Below are positions 17,423 through 26,981 of a DNA stretch of 64,000 nucleotides, piece after piece. The translations under genes were made by a program, and so were the position numbers. The notes beneath the pieces were generated by a model. The model was not told the DNA's origin. It saw only the letters and a list, made by a program, of their open reading frames with translations, and made no database searches. Positions within the stretch are counted from its first letter, which is position 1. Each line of letters starts with the position of its first letter. The stretch is from Methanoculleus sp. (GTDB taxonomy: Archaea > Halobacteriota > Methanomicrobia > Methanomicrobiales > Methanoculleaceae), in assembly GCF_020696975.1 (NCBI RefSeq), contig NZ_JAJGBK010000022.1, positions 62,001 to 126,000 on the forward strand. Reading direction: 5' to 3'.

Positions 17423-18510
17423 AGATCCCCGTTGCCCGGCCGCTCGTCGGGGATGAGGAGGTCGAGGCCGTCGCCGACGTGTTGCGGTCGGGGATGATCG
17501 CTCAGGGGTCGGTCGTCACCGAGTTCGAGTCCCGGTTCGCCGATTACTGCGGGGTCTCCCACGCAGTCGGCGTCAACTCGGGGACCGCGGCGCTCCATGC
17601 GGCCCTGCTGACTGCGGGCGTCGGGCCGGGCGACTCGGTGGTCGTCCCGGCGTTCACGTTCTTTGCGACGGCGTCAAGCGTCTCGATGTGCGGGGCGACC
17701 CCGCTCTTCGCGGACGTCGACCCACAGACGTTCAACATCGACCCGGACTCGGTCGAGAGGCTTATCCGGCCCGATACCCGGGCGGTCATCGCCGTCGACC
17801 TCTTCGGGCAGCCCTTCGACGCCGATGCCCTCCGTGCGCTCTCCGACGACCACGACCTCATTCTCATCGAGGACGCGGCCCAGGCGCACGGTGCGGAGTA
17901 TCACGGGAAACGGGCCGGGAGCCTTGCCGACATCGGCTGCTTCTCGTTCTACCCCACGAAGAACATGACCACCGGCGAGGGGGGCATGGTCACGACCGAC
18001 GATGATGCCCTTGCGGAACGCGTCCGGCTCCTCATCAACCACGGCCAGAGCCAGAAGTACCTCCACTCAGCCGTCGGCTACAACTACCGGATGACGAACA
18101 TCGCCGCTGCCATCGGCCTCGTGCAACTCGGGCGGGTCGAGGGGTTCAACGAACGCCGGATCAAGAACGCCCGGTACCTCGACCGCCACCTTGCGGGGAC
18201 GGGGCTTGCGACACCCTACACGGCACCGGGCGTCCGGCACGTCTACCACCAGTACGTCGTGAAGGTCCCCGCCGACTATCCGCTCGGTAGAGACGGGTTC
18301 ATGAACGCTCTTGCCGATGCAGGGGTCGGGACCGCCGTCCACTACCCCATCCCCATCAACCGGCAACCGGTCTACGAGAACGAAGGCGCGACGGCTACCT
18401 GCCCGGTATCCGACGACCTTGCGGCATCGGTTTTGAGCCTGCCCGTCCACCCGGCGGTGACCGATGAAGACCTCGCGTATATCTGCGAGGCGGTCCGGGG
18501 ACTGGAGTAA
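17419..18510 (+). CDS. DegT/DnrJ/EryC1-family PLP aminotransferase (WbpE-like)
   Basis: A 363-residue sugar aminotransferase from the ATG at 17419, overlapping the acetyltransferase stop. The PLP site is visible: GVNSGTAALHAAL near the N-terminus, the pyridine-N ligand Asp152 in LIEDAAQAHGAEY, and the Schiff-base Lys181 in CFSFYPTKNMTTGEGGM. The length matches the family. It transfers an amino group from glutamate to a UDP-keto-sugar, and coupling with the WbpD-like acetyltransferase suggests a 3-amino (or 4-amino) sugar. It ends the glm cluster proper; a 130-base gap with its own TATA box precedes the glycosyltransferase. Confidence 0.9.
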   Translation: MKIPVARPLVGDEEVEAVADVLRSGMIAQGSVVTEFESRFADYCGVSHAVGVNSGTAALHAALLTAGVGPGDSVVVPAFTFFATASSVSMCGATPLFADVDPQTFNIDPDSVERLIRPDTRAVIAVDLFGQPFDADALRALSDDHDLILIEDAAQAHGAEYHGKRAGSLADIGCFSFYPTKNMTTGEGGMVTTDDDALAERVRLLINHGQSQKYLHSAVGYNYRMTNIAAAIGLVQLGRVEGFNERRIKNARYLDRHLAGTGLATPYTAPGVRHVYHQYVVKVPADYPLGRDGFMNALADAGVGTAVHYPIPINRQPVYENEGATATCPVSDDLAASVLSLPVHPAVTDEDLAYICEAVRGLE

Positions 18511-18611
18511 CACCGAAACCACCCAGATACTTTTTCCGGCACAGGAGTCGAACGGGGCTTATCATACCGGGAAACGGGAAATCGGCGGATGATTCGCCGG
18601 CATCCCCAAAC

Positions 18612-18619
18612 GATAAATA
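18612..18619 (+). promoter_or_regulatory. TATA box for the glycosyltransferase gene
   Basis: GATAAATA stands 21 bases before the ATG at 18641, suggesting a short or absent leader and a transcription unit separate from the glm cluster. Confidence 0.45.
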
Positions 18620-18640
18620 CCAACCCCATAGATTAAATTC

Positions 18641-19762
18641 ATGCTTCTCTGGATAGGCCTGGGGCTTATTGCGGCTGCGATCGTACCCTATGTCATCTTC
18701 TTTGCCGGGATCCACATAGGAAAGAAACCAGACGAGCCGCCGGCACTCACGGAGTATCCCCCGATAAGTATTGTCATATCGGCCTACAACGAAGAGGCCG
18801 TGATCCAGGAGCGGGTCAAGAACATCCTTGCATCCTCGTACCCGCGGGACCGATACGAGATCGTCTTTGTAGACGACTGTTCATCCGACAACACGAAGGC
18901 GCTTGCCGAGGAGGCCTTCGAGAAGGCCGGGATCACCCACCGGATCCTTGCGAATACGGAACGCCTGGGCACGAACCGGTCCTATAACAGAGCAATCGAG
19001 GCGGCAGAGTCTCCGATCGTCGTCACCACGGACGCGGACGTCTTCTTTGAGCGTGACGCGCTCGAGCGCCTCATCGCCCGGCTCCAGAGCGATGAGCGTA
19101 TCGCTGCGGTCTGCGGGGACCTCTACCCCCTTCCGGATGAAGGGTCCCACCCGGCGCAGATGGAGGACGCCTACCGGAACTACTACGGGCGGATGTGCAG
19201 CTGGGAGAGTGCCGTCGACTCCACCTACGCCTTCAACGGTGCACTCGTCGCGTTCAAGCGCGATCTCGTGACCCGGATCGACGACAAGCGCGGGGCGGAC
19301 GACGCGAACACGGCATTCGAGGCAATCCGGCGCGGGTTCCGGGCGGTATACGAACCCCGTGCTCTGGTGTACGAGGACGTCCCCCGGGACTTTCAGAGGC
19401 AGTACCGGCAGAAGATCCGGCGGGCGACGCAGCTGATCGAGGCGACGATTGCAAACTTAGACCTCCTGCGGTTCCCCCGCCCGTTCTCGCGGTTCTTCTA
19501 TCCTCTGCGGATCTACATGTACCTCGTAACACCGGCTCTCTTCCTTGCCGGCAGCATCCTCTTCGTCGCAGGACTCGCTCTGGCATCCCCCCTCCTCGCT
19601 CTCGGGATGGTTGGTCTCGCCGCCCTTATCGGCTACCTCTGGAGCAGCAACACCATCGTCTCCTTTGCCACGAACCAGATCTACCTCGCGAGGGGGCTGC
19701 TCAACCTCGGGAAAGATGTGCGGGTCTGGGAGAGTACATCAAACAAGATACGGAAAGTGTAG
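18641..19762 (+). CDS. Membrane glycosyltransferase, family 2
   Basis: A 373-residue protein. An N-terminal membrane helix (2-24) is followed by a cytosolic GT-A domain: ISIVISAYNEE, VFVDDCSSDNTKAL, metal-binding DAD in VVTTDADVFFERDALERL, and the later acceptor-site region (DDANTAFEAIRRGF, RRATQLIEA). Two or three membrane helices close the protein (about 290-345). The fold is that of processive or polyprenol-linked GT2 enzymes such as archaeal Agl glycosyltransferases and dolichol-phosphate sugar synthases. Its place just before aglB suggests a step in lipid-linked oligosaccharide assembly, but the sugar is not predictable. Confidence 0.87.
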   Translation: MLLWIGLGLIAAAIVPYVIFFAGIHIGKKPDEPPALTEYPPISIVISAYNEEAVIQERVKNILASSYPRDRYEIVFVDDCSSDNTKALAEEAFEKAGITHRILANTERLGTNRSYNRAIEAAESPIVVTTDADVFFERDALERLIARLQSDERIAAVCGDLYPLPDEGSHPAQMEDAYRNYYGRMCSWESAVDSTYAFNGALVAFKRDLVTRIDDKRGADDANTAFEAIRRGFRAVYEPRALVYEDVPRDFQRQYRQKIRRATQLIEATIANLDLLRFPRPFSRFFYPLRIYMYLVTPALFLAGSILFVAGLALASPLLALGMVGLAALIGYLWSSNTIVSFATNQIYLARGLLNLGKDVRVWESTSNKIRKV

Positions 19763-19910
19763 TCAACCCAAAAAAGATGCAGAAGGCAATCGGGACGGTC
19801 TTCCTGCCCCGGCGGGAAACCGCAGATAAACGTTCTTTTTTCAGGCCCGCAGGATACGCCAAGATTATTAATGGTTCGAAGGGAAACAGGTTTGTAACAA
19901 GGAGGGTCCG

Positions 19911-22547
19911 ATGGCTCACGTGGATCTCGATAAGTACCGACCATACATCATCATTGGTTTCATCGTCCTGTTTGCCCTGCTCACGCTCTGGACGCGGGGT
20001 ATCCCTTCAGAAGGTCTGGTGACCGCTGAAGGCGTCAATCTCCTGGGTAACGACCCCTGGTTCAGTCTCCGCCAGGTTGAGCAGACAATCGCGAACTTCC
20101 CCGGCTACGCCTGGTTCGATCACATGACGCTCTACCCGAACGGCGATGCCATCCACTGGGGACCGCTCTTTGCCGAGATCATAGCAGCGCTCTGCATCAT
20201 CACCGGAGCAACGACGCGCCCCGAGATCATGGTGGTGGCCTCCTGGGTCCCGCCGCTGATGGCCGTGGCGATGGTGCCCGTCACCTACCTGCTCGCAAAA
20301 AAGATAGCCGACTGGAAGACCGGCCTCATTGCGGCGGGCCTGATTGCAGTCATCGGCGGGAACTACGCATACCGCTCCCTCTTCGGGTTTGTCGACCACC
20401 ATATCGCAGAGACGCTCTTTGGCGTGCTCTTCGCCCTCGCCTACATCACCGCGCTGATTACCACCCGCGACCGGTCGCTCTCTCCCAGGAACTTCGAGAC
20501 TTTGAAGGTCCCGGTGGCGGCATCTGCGCTCGCCGGCATCGCCTACCTCCTCGGGTTCTACAACATGCCGACGATGGTCCTCTTCGCGCTCGTCGTGGCC
20601 GCGTTTACCCTGGTCCAGTTCATCCTGGACTTCTTCCAGGACCGGTCGAGCGAGTACCTCGTCCTCGTGAACGCCGTCACCTTCGCTGTGGCGATCATCG
20701 GGGTAGCAGCCTCCGGCTTCCCGCACCCCGGTTTCAGCCTCATCTTCTACACCGTCGGGCACGTCATCGTGTATGCCGCCCTCATGGCAGGGACGCTCGC
20801 GCTGTATGGCCTCTCGGTCTATCTCCAGGGGCGCCCGAAGTATTACTACCCGGGCGCGCTCCTGGTCGTGTCGGCCGCCGCCATTGCGGTGCTCTATGTC
20901 GCCCTGCCGGAGATCTACAACCTCCTGATATCAAACCTCATCATGTTCTTCGGCGAGAGTGCCACGACCACGACCGTTCAGGAGGCCCGGCCCTGGTCGT
21001 TTGACGCGGCCTGGATGACGTTCCACTGGGGCTTCGTCCTCGCGGCCGGCGGGGCCGCCACCCTGCTCTGGTGGAGCCGCGAGAAGGTGAACCCGGCCCA
21101 CATCTTTGTCCTGATCTGGTCGGGGATCATCCTTGCTTCGACCGCGGCACACGTCCGCTACGAGTACTACCTCGCTGCAAACATCGCCCTGCTCGCGGCA
21201 GTCTTTGCGGGCGCCGTCCTGAATATGGGATGGAAGGACGTCACCCGCCTCCTGAAGTCAGACAGTGCCTCTGCCGCACCAAAGACCGCCGAGAAGCAGG
21301 AGGAACCGGCGCGAAAGGGGAAGAAGGGTGGAAAAGCCGCGGAGCCCCGGAAAGCGAAGACCGCTTCCAAGGACCAGCCGGATTACTTCAAGGTAGGAGC
21401 CTTCGCCCTGGTCGCCGTCGTCACGCTCTTCTTTGCAGGGGCATCCCTCCAGGGGAACATCGATCTCGCCACCAGCGCGAAGTACGGCGGCATGAACTCG
21501 CAGTGGATGGAAGCCCTCGAGTGGATGGGCGCAAACACTCCCGACCCCGGTGTCGACTACTATGCCATCGCGGATCCGAATACCTTCACCTACCCCGAGG
21601 ACGCCTACGGCGTCATGTCCTGGTGGGACTACGGCCACTGGATCACCTTCATCTCAAAGAGGATCCCGAACAACAACCCCTTCCAGCACGGGGTCTCCGG
21701 GCCGAACGGCTCGGCAACCTACCTGGTCTCGACCTCTGAAGAGGCCGCAAACCAGATCCTCGACAACATCGGCACCCGCTACGTCATCACCAATATCGAC
21801 ATCACTACCGGGAAGTTCCACGCCCCGGCGACCTGGGCCGACCCCGATGTGGGGGAAAAGCGCTTCCAGCCCTACTACCTCCTCCCGGTGAGCGCAGGCT
21901 CGACGAATTACCAGGCGGTGCCGTTCAACAACCAGGACTACTACCTGACGATGGCCGCCCGGCTCCATAACTTCGACGGGTCCATGACCGACCCGGGATC
22001 GCAGGTGATCTATGCCGAGTACCGCGACGCGGAAACGGCAAACACCTCGCTCCCCGTCATCACCCGCACCGAGCAGATGAACGCAACCGCCGGTGCAGCC
22101 GCGGTGGAGGAGTACAACAAGAACGCACCGGCGGGCTCCCATGCCACGCTGCTGAACATGTACTACCAGTACCGGGGCGACTCGATCATCCAGCCGCTCG
22201 AACGGGTGCCGGCGCTCCAGCACTACCGGCTCATCCACGAGAGCCCCCAGAACGTCTTCGGCAACGTCGGGGAGGACGGGCCCGATCTTAAGGCGGTCAA
22301 GATCTTCGAGTATGTCCCCGGAGCCACGATCAAGGGCGAAGGGATCATTGAGGTGCCGGTCGTCACCAACACCGGCCGGGAGTTCACCTACCGCCAGGAG
22401 AGCGTGAACGGCACGTTCGTCGTTCCGTACGCGACGTCCGGGTGGTCGGGCGACGTGAAGACGACCGGGCCGTACCGGCTCACGGGCACCGGCCAGACAT
22501 TCGACGTCACCGAAGAGGCTATCCAGCAGGGACGCACCATCAACTAA
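19911..22547 (+). CDS. aglB: Oligosaccharyltransferase AglB (STT3 family)
   Basis: An 878-residue protein. The N-terminal half is a multi-spanning membrane region (about 11-13 helices). Early external loops hold acidic metal-binding motifs (GNDPWFSLRQVE; RSLFGFVDHHIAETLFG). A Lys/Ala/Glu-rich cytosolic linker at about 450-485 precedes the last helix. The soluble C-terminal domain carries the STT3 signature WWDYGHW near residue 570, which recognises the +2 Ser/Thr of the N-glycosylation sequon. The enzyme moves lipid-linked glycan to Asn on exported proteins such as the S-layer. AGGAGGG lies before the ATG. Its location downstream of the amino-sugar cluster links precursor supply to glycan transfer. 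Confidence 0.95.
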   Translation: MAHVDLDKYRPYIIIGFIVLFALLTLWTRGIPSEGLVTAEGVNLLGNDPWFSLRQVEQTIANFPGYAWFDHMTLYPNGDAIHWGPLFAEIIAALCIITGATTRPEIMVVASWVPPLMAVAMVPVTYLLAKKIADWKTGLIAAGLIAVIGGNYAYRSLFGFVDHHIAETLFGVLFALAYITALITTRDRSLSPRNFETLKVPVAASALAGIAYLLGFYNMPTMVLFALVVAAFTLVQFILDFFQDRSSEYLVLVNAVTFAVAIIGVAASGFPHPGFSLIFYTVGHVIVYAALMAGTLALYGLSVYLQGRPKYYYPGALLVVSAAAIAVLYVALPEIYNLLISNLIMFFGESATTTTVQEARPWSFDAAWMTFHWGFVLAAGGAATLLWWSREKVNPAHIFVLIWSGIILASTAAHVRYEYYLAANIALLAAVFAGAVLNMGWKDVTRLLKSDSASAAPKTAEKQEEPARKGKKGGKAAEPRKAKTASKDQPDYFKVGAFALVAVVTLFFAGASLQGNIDLATSAKYGGMNSQWMEALEWMGANTPDPGVDYYAIADPNTFTYPEDAYGVMSWWDYGHWITFISKRIPNNNPFQHGVSGPNGSATYLVSTSEEAANQILDNIGTRYVITNIDITTGKFHAPATWADPDVGEKRFQPYYLLPVSAGSTNYQAVPFNNQDYYLTMAARLHNFDGSMTDPGSQVIYAEYRDAETANTSLPVITRTEQMNATAGAAAVEEYNKNAPAGSHATLLNMYYQYRGDSIIQPLERVPALQHYRLIHESPQNVFGNVGEDGPDLKAVKIFEYVPGATIKGEGIIEVPVVTNTGREFTYRQESVNGTFVVPYATSGWSGDVKTTGPYRLTGTGQTFDVTEEAIQQGRTIN

Positions 22548-22552
22548 CGAGG

Positions 22553-23521
22553 ATGCGTTCTTCAGTCATCTACGGCGACATATTTACCCGGCACGATATG
22601 GAGGCCCACCCGGAATCGGGCTCCCGGTTACGGGCGGCCCTCTCCGGGGTCCCCGAGAACGTCCGGTGGCGCCCCCCGGTCCGGGCCACCGAGGAAGACC
22701 TGGAACGAGTCCACCACCCACAGTACGTCCGATGGGTGCGTGAGATCGCCCGGGGATCCTGTTTTTTAGACCCAAACACCTACGTCACCTGCCATTCATT
22801 CGAAGCGGCGGCGTATGCTGCCGGCTCGACGTTTGCAGCGGTGGAGCGAGCGCTCGACGGCGAGCACCTCTTTGCCCTGGTCCGCCCGCCGGGGCACCAC
22901 GCCGAACCAGATCGTGCAATGGGGTTCTGTATATTCAATAACGCCGCGGTCGCGGCGGCGAAAGCGCTCCTCTCGGTTGACCGGGTGGCAATCCTCGACT
23001 GGGACCTGCACCACGGCAACGGCACCCAGACGGCTTTTTACGGGAGCGACCGGGTGCTCTACTGCTCGGTGCACGAGGAGAACAGTTTCCCGAGGACCGG
23101 GTGGGTGGACGAGATCGGGACCGGGGCAGGCCGGGGCTACACCCTCAACGCCCCGCTTGCGCCGGGGTCCACCATCGCCGATTACCGGCACGTCTTTGAT
23201 GAGGTCTTCATCCCGGCGATCGCCCGGTTCCGGCCCGACGTCCTGATCGTCTCGGCCGGGCAGGACGGCCTCGCCGACGACGAGCACGGCCGGATGAACC
23301 TCGTGCCCGAAGACTACGGCGTGCTTGCCGGGATGCTGATCGACGGCACGGACCTCCCCCTCGCGCTGACCCTCGAGGGGGGATATGGCCCGTCGCTCGG
23401 CAAGGCGATCGGCACGATATTCCATGCCCTGCGGGGGGAGCGGTTCACCCCGGCCGAGAGCGCCCTGCACCGGCATACGGGGAGGGTTGTGGAGATCTTA
23501 AAGAAGGTCTGGTTCCGCTGA
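22553..23521 (+). CDS. Histone-deacetylase-superfamily amidohydrolase (class II/AcuC-like)
   Basis: A 322-residue protein starting at the ATG at 22553, five bases after aglB with ribosome site GAGG. Zinc-dependent deacetylase motifs are complete: RPPGHHAEPDRAMGFCIFNNAAVAA (tandem His), ILDWDLHHGNGTQ (Asp and His zinc ligands), SAGQDGLADD (second Asp) and TLEGGYGP. Family members deacetylate lysines, polyamines or acetoin-pathway proteins. Methanomicrobiales may have histones or Alba as substrates, but proximity to aglB could also mean deacetylation of an amino sugar or small molecule. Sequence alone does not decide. Confidence 0.9.
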   Translation: MRSSVIYGDIFTRHDMEAHPESGSRLRAALSGVPENVRWRPPVRATEEDLERVHHPQYVRWVREIARGSCFLDPNTYVTCHSFEAAAYAAGSTFAAVERALDGEHLFALVRPPGHHAEPDRAMGFCIFNNAAVAAAKALLSVDRVAILDWDLHHGNGTQTAFYGSDRVLYCSVHEENSFPRTGWVDEIGTGAGRGYTLNAPLAPGSTIADYRHVFDEVFIPAIARFRPDVLIVSAGQDGLADDEHGRMNLVPEDYGVLAGMLIDGTDLPLALTLEGGYGPSLGKAIGTIFHALRGERFTPAESALHRHTGRVVEILKKVWFR

Positions 23522-23594
23522 GTAGACCGGCAGTGTGAGAGCGGGAAATGAGGGTGGCCGGGTTCATGCGAAGAGCCCGGACGTCCGGGCCGTA

Positions 23595-24770
23595 TTACCC
23601 CTGCGTCGAACGTTTCCGGTCCGGGTCCATGTACGAGACCTCAAACCCGGGAAGGACGACCCGCACCACCGGCACCGGTGTCCGTGAGAGGTCGCAGACG
23701 CAGACCCGGTCCGTATGGGGCTCGACCTCTTTGAGCACTTTTTGGATATCAAGGTCGAACCGCTCGGTGCTTGCGTCGGGGACGTCACCGATATCGACGG
23801 CCCCGGCGTCGGCAAACCACATCCGGTTGATCCGCTTCAACCGCTCATACCCCGCCTTCCTGATGACCATCTCCCGCTGGGGGTCGTTCCGGCCGCCCTG
23901 CAGGTAACTCCCCCGGCTCTGGGCGACCTCGGTCAGGGCCCGGAGCGCCGCGATCTCCGGCGAGAGGTGTGTCCCCGACCCGATGACGATCATCGCCGGG
24001 TCTTTCGTGACGGTGTCGTCGGCGGCGGCAGCGACCGTGGGGATCCCGGTCTTTCCCTTGAGCAGCCAGAGGTGGATATCGATCCCGTTCTCCTCGAACC
24101 GGTCGAGGACCTCACGGGCGGCGCAGTCGTTCTCGATGATGAGGCGGCGGCCGAGATCGTGGTTCTGATCGGCGATGCTGAGCGCGTCCCGCTCGATCAC
24201 CTCAAAGAGGGCGTGCAGGATCGCCTCTTCCATGACGTTGCCGGATGCAAGCCCGTTTGAGTCGCTCCGAAAGAGGGGCATCGCCATGCCGAGCGAGTCG
24301 TAGGGATGGAAGACGGCATTGCTCGGGAGATAGACCTCCTCATCGTTCAGGATATCCCACGCCGGCGTCCAGTGGATCTTCTCCCCCTGCTCAAGCCTCC
24401 GCGGGATGAGGAGGTCTTCGGGGTGCACCGCCCGTCCCGGGCCGATCTCCTCGTAGGTCGCATACTCCATCCGGTCGCCCCGGTACTCGGCGCAGTAGCG
24501 CTCGACCGCCTCCATCATCGCCGAGACCCGGGCATGGATTGGATCCTTCCCCTTTCCAGCGTGGACGCGAACCCCTCCCCGGGCCGCTCCCGGCCGGACC
24601 GCCGCAAAGACCGGGATCCCGAGACGGTCAAGAGGGGTGAGATCGGTGATCTCGACGACACCGATCCCGGCCATCAACGGCTCAACGACGGCACGGGTCT
24701 CTTCGGGAGACCGCGAACGGTGCGTTCCATCAAAGTACAGTTTCTCTACCGGATGAATCGTGATTGCCAT
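23595..24770 (-). CDS. ycaO: YcaO-family protein, likely McrA thioamidation (methanogenesis marker 1)
   Basis: A 391-residue YcaO-domain protein. The ATP-binding region is seen in KDPIHARVSAMMEAVERYCAEY (helix with the ExxxRxxxE-type Mg/ATP ligands) and LHALFEVIERDAL, plus ALRALTEVAQSRGSYLQGG. The C-terminus carries no azoline-partner domain. In methanogens the single YcaO of this type, with TfuA, is needed for the thioglycine in the alpha subunit of methyl-coenzyme M reductase. That makes it the best guess here, but no TfuA-like gene is next to it. It is divergent from the DUF2098 gene across 55 bases, near nikR, suggesting a methanogenesis-related setting. Confidence 0.85.
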   Translation of the reverse strand: MAITIHPVEKLYFDGTHRSRSPEETRAVVEPLMAGIGVVEITDLTPLDRLGIPVFAAVRPGAARGGVRVHAGKGKDPIHARVSAMMEAVERYCAEYRGDRMEYATYEEIGPGRAVHPEDLLIPRRLEQGEKIHWTPAWDILNDEEVYLPSNAVFHPYDSLGMAMPLFRSDSNGLASGNVMEEAILHALFEVIERDALSIADQNHDLGRRLIIENDCAAREVLDRFEENGIDIHLWLLKGKTGIPTVAAAADDTVTKDPAMIVIGSGTHLSPEIAALRALTEVAQSRGSYLQGGRNDPQREMVIRKAGYERLKRINRMWFADAGAVDIGDVPDASTERFDLDIQKVLKEVEPHTDRVCVCDLSRTPVPVVRVVLPGFEVSYMDPDRKRSTQG

Positions 24771-24825
24771 TAAAGATACCTTGGAGGTGATACCTTAATA
24801 GTATGACAGATGTACCTACCCGTGT

Positions 24826-25116
24826 ATGAGCACGGATGACGTAGCAGTGGGCGCAGTCGTCCGGTACCCCCGCACCGGCACGACCGGGAAGGTTCTGCGG
24901 GTCGAGGAGATCGGCGGCTCGAAGTACGCCGAGATCGACAGCACCGGGCTCTTTTACCGGGTGGACGAACTCATCAGCGCCGACCGGACGGTCGGGAACG
25001 TAGAGAGGAAGGAGCGCTCCCTTGAGGAATACCTCAAAGAGCATGAGGACCTCCAGAAGCAACTCGAAGATGTCTGGGAGAAAGGGACCGACCAGAGCTG
25101 TGAAGGCGGCGGCTAA
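24826..25116 (+). CDS. DUF2098 family protein (methanogen-specific)
   Basis: A 96-residue protein. It starts with a small SH3-like beta-barrel (GAVVRYPRTGTTGKVLRVEEI, SKYAEIDSTGLFYRVDEL), followed by a charged helix (KERSLEEYLKEHEDLQKQLED). This matches the DUF2098 family found in methanogens, whose role is unknown. It is divergent from the YcaO gene and ends overlapping (by 4 bases, opposite strand) the 3' end of nikR. No catalytic residues are visible; a protein-binding or accessory role is likely. Confidence 0.82.
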   Translation: MSTDDVAVGAVVRYPRTGTTGKVLRVEEIGGSKYAEIDSTGLFYRVDELISADRTVGNVERKERSLEEYLKEHEDLQKQLEDVWEKGTDQSCEGGG

Positions 25117-25535
25117 CCCTCGATCGGTATGGTGGTGAGTTTCACCGCCTCGACCCCTTTCTGTGCCATCAGCCGCTCGGTAATGTCTTTGAGCAGAGCG
25201 CCGTCCCCCCGGATCAGGATGACCTCGAGGCACTTGTTCTGGGTCACGTGCGAGTGGAGGGATGCCTGAATGATATTGGCGTACTGGTGCTGAATCTCGG
25301 TGAGCGTCTGGAGCAGACCACGCTGGTCGTGATCATACACCATGGTGATGACGCCCTGACGCTCTCCCTTTACGTCGGAGATCCACTGGTAGTGCGTGAT
25401 GTAACTTCGTATTGAATCCCGTATCCCCTCTGAGCGGGAGGAGTACCCCCGGAGACTCAGGATCTCGTCGAATTTGTCAAGAAGGTTCTTGGGTAGAGAG
25501 ATCCCGATACGTGAAAGTTCGGTATCACCTGACAT
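25113..25535 (-). CDS. nikR: NikR, nickel-responsive transcriptional regulator
   Basis: A 140-residue protein. An N-terminal ribbon-helix-helix DNA-binding domain (LSRIGISLPKNLLDKFDEIL, GYSSRSEGIRDSIRSYI) is joined to an ACT-like nickel domain. The four high-affinity nickel ligands of E. coli NikR (His76, His87, His89, Cys95) map exactly by spacing to His83, His94, His96 and Cys102 (IQHQY; SLHSHVTQNKC). In nickel repletion NikR represses nickel uptake. Nickel is central to methanogens for cofactor F430 and hydrogenases. No nickel transporter lies in the window. An inverted TCATAC/GTATG pair upstream (25601-25614) resembles the half-sites of the bacterial NikR operator. Confidence 0.93.
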   Translation of the reverse strand: MSGDTELSRIGISLPKNLLDKFDEILSLRGYSSRSEGIRDSIRSYITHYQWISDVKGERQGVITMVYDHDQRGLLQTLTEIQHQYANIIQASLHSHVTQNKCLEVILIRGDGALLKDITERLMAQKGVEAVKLTTIPIEG

Positions 25536-25600
25536 ACAATAATCAGTTCCATATATCGGTTGATGAGGTATAAATTTTCGCTAACATCAGGGGTCATTCT

Positions 25601-25614
25601 TCATACTTCGTATG
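25601..25614. promoter_or_regulatory. Small inverted repeat TCATAC-N3-GTATG, possible NikR half-sites
   Basis: TCATACTTCGTATG lies between the divergent nikR and aIF2-gamma genes. TCATAC and GTATG equal the half-sites of the E. coli NikR box (GTATGA-N16-TCATAC), but here they point the other way with a 3-base spacer. Another GTATGA half-site lies at about 24802 in the ycaO/DUF2098 gap. The assignment is tentative. Confidence 0.25.
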
Positions 25615-25745
25615 CCACATAGAGGAGAGCAAACAGGAGAGCATCCGGGTGCCCTGGAGAGATCCGGCCGGGAGCGGAAGTGAAATCCCTACCGATTATG
25701 TATAAGTAGTGTCACTATATATTGGATAAGGAGGTTCGAAAACTT

Positions 25746-26981
25746 TTGCGAGATGCATTCATTCCCGGTGTCAATATTGGGCTCGTAGGTCATGTCGATC
25801 ACGGCAAGACCACCCTGGTCAGCGCGCTGACCGGTACCTGGACGGACAGGCACAGCGAGGAGATCAAACGCGGCATCTCCATCCGGCTCGGCTACGCGGA
25901 TACGACATTTTACAAGTGCGAGGAGTGTGAGGGAGCGGAGGCCTACACTGCTCAACCAGAATGTCCGAGCTGCGGAAAGAAAGCGGTCCCATACCGGACG
26001 GTCTCGTTCGTCGATGCTCCCGGCCACGAGACACTGATGGCAACGATGCTCTCCGGTTCCGCACTGATGGACGGCGCGATGCTCGTTATTGCCGCAAACG
26101 AGGTCTGCCCGCAGCCCCAGACCAAGGAACACCTGATGGCGCTCGAGCTGATCGGCATCAAGAAGATCGTCATCGTCCAGAACAAGATCGATGTGGTCTC
26201 CCAGACCGAGGCGCTTGAGCACTATAAGCAGATAAAACGGTTCATCAAGGGCACCATCGCCGAGAATGCGCCCATCATCCCGGTCTCCGCACAGAAGGGC
26301 ATCAACATAGGCGCCCTGATCCAGACGCTCGACACCGTCATCCCGGAACCCGAGCGCAACCCGGAGATCGATCCACTGCTGCTCGTTGCACGGTCGTTTG
26401 ATATCAACAAACCCGGCTGCAGCTGGCGGGACGTGAAGGGCGGGGTCATCGGGGGCTCGCTCATCCGGGGAGTCCTGCATGAAGGCGACGATATCGAGAT
26501 CCGGCCCGGCCGACAGGTCCAGGTGGAGAACCGGACAAAATGGGAGCCGATCGAGACGAAGATCACCTCCATCAACGCCGGCAAGACCAGGGTGACCGAG
26601 GCGGCGCCCGGGGGCCTCCTCGGTGTCGCGACGAAACTCGACCCGGCACTGACGAAGAGTGATGCTCTCGCGGGGCAGGTGGCCGGGCTCGTCGGGAAAC
26701 TGCCGCCGGTCTGGGATCGGCTGAAGTTCGACGTCACGCTCATGGACCGGGTGGTCGGTGCGGACAGCGAGCAGATCATCGAGCCATTGAAGCATAAAGA
26801 GCCGCTGATGCTCTCGGTCGGCACCGCCGTCACCGTCGGCGTGATCACGAACACGAGAAAGAACCAGGTCGAGGTCCTGCTGAAGCGGGCGGTCTGCGCG
26901 GAGGTCGGCGCACGGATTGCTATCAGCAGGCAGGTCGGCGGACGATGGCGGCTGATCGGCATGGGCGTTCTGGTCGAGTGA
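25746..26981 (+). CDS. eif2g: Translation initiation factor aIF2, gamma subunit
   Basis: About 411 residues from the TTG at 25746, which follows AAGGAGG (25728-25734) by 11 bases and gives the usual family N-terminus ([22 protein letters not shown]). A longer version from the TTG at 25722 is possible but would bury that ribosome site. Domain 1 is a GTPase: G1 GHVDHGKT, G3 DAPGH, G4 NKID, with the archaeal/eukaryotic zinc knuckle CEEC...CPSCG at about 60-90. Two beta-barrel domains follow. It brings initiator Met-tRNA to the small ribosomal subunit. It heads the information-processing operon and overlaps the following PIN gene. Confidence 0.95.
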   Translation: MRDAFIPGVNIGLVGHVDHGKTTLVSALTGTWTDRHSEEIKRGISIRLGYADTTFYKCEECEGAEAYTAQPECPSCGKKAVPYRTVSFVDAPGHETLMATMLSGSALMDGAMLVIAANEVCPQPQTKEHLMALELIGIKKIVIVQNKIDVVSQTEALEHYKQIKRFIKGTIAENAPIIPVSAQKGINIGALIQTLDTVIPEPERNPEIDPLLLVARSFDINKPGCSWRDVKGGVIGGSLIRGVLHEGDDIEIRPGRQVQVENRTKWEPIETKITSINAGKTRVTEAAPGGLLGVATKLDPALTKSDALAGQVAGLVGKLPPVWDRLKFDVTLMDRVVGADSEQIIEPLKHKEPLMLSVGTAVTVGVITNTRKNQVEVLLKRAVCAEVGARIAISRQVGGRWRLIGMGVLVE

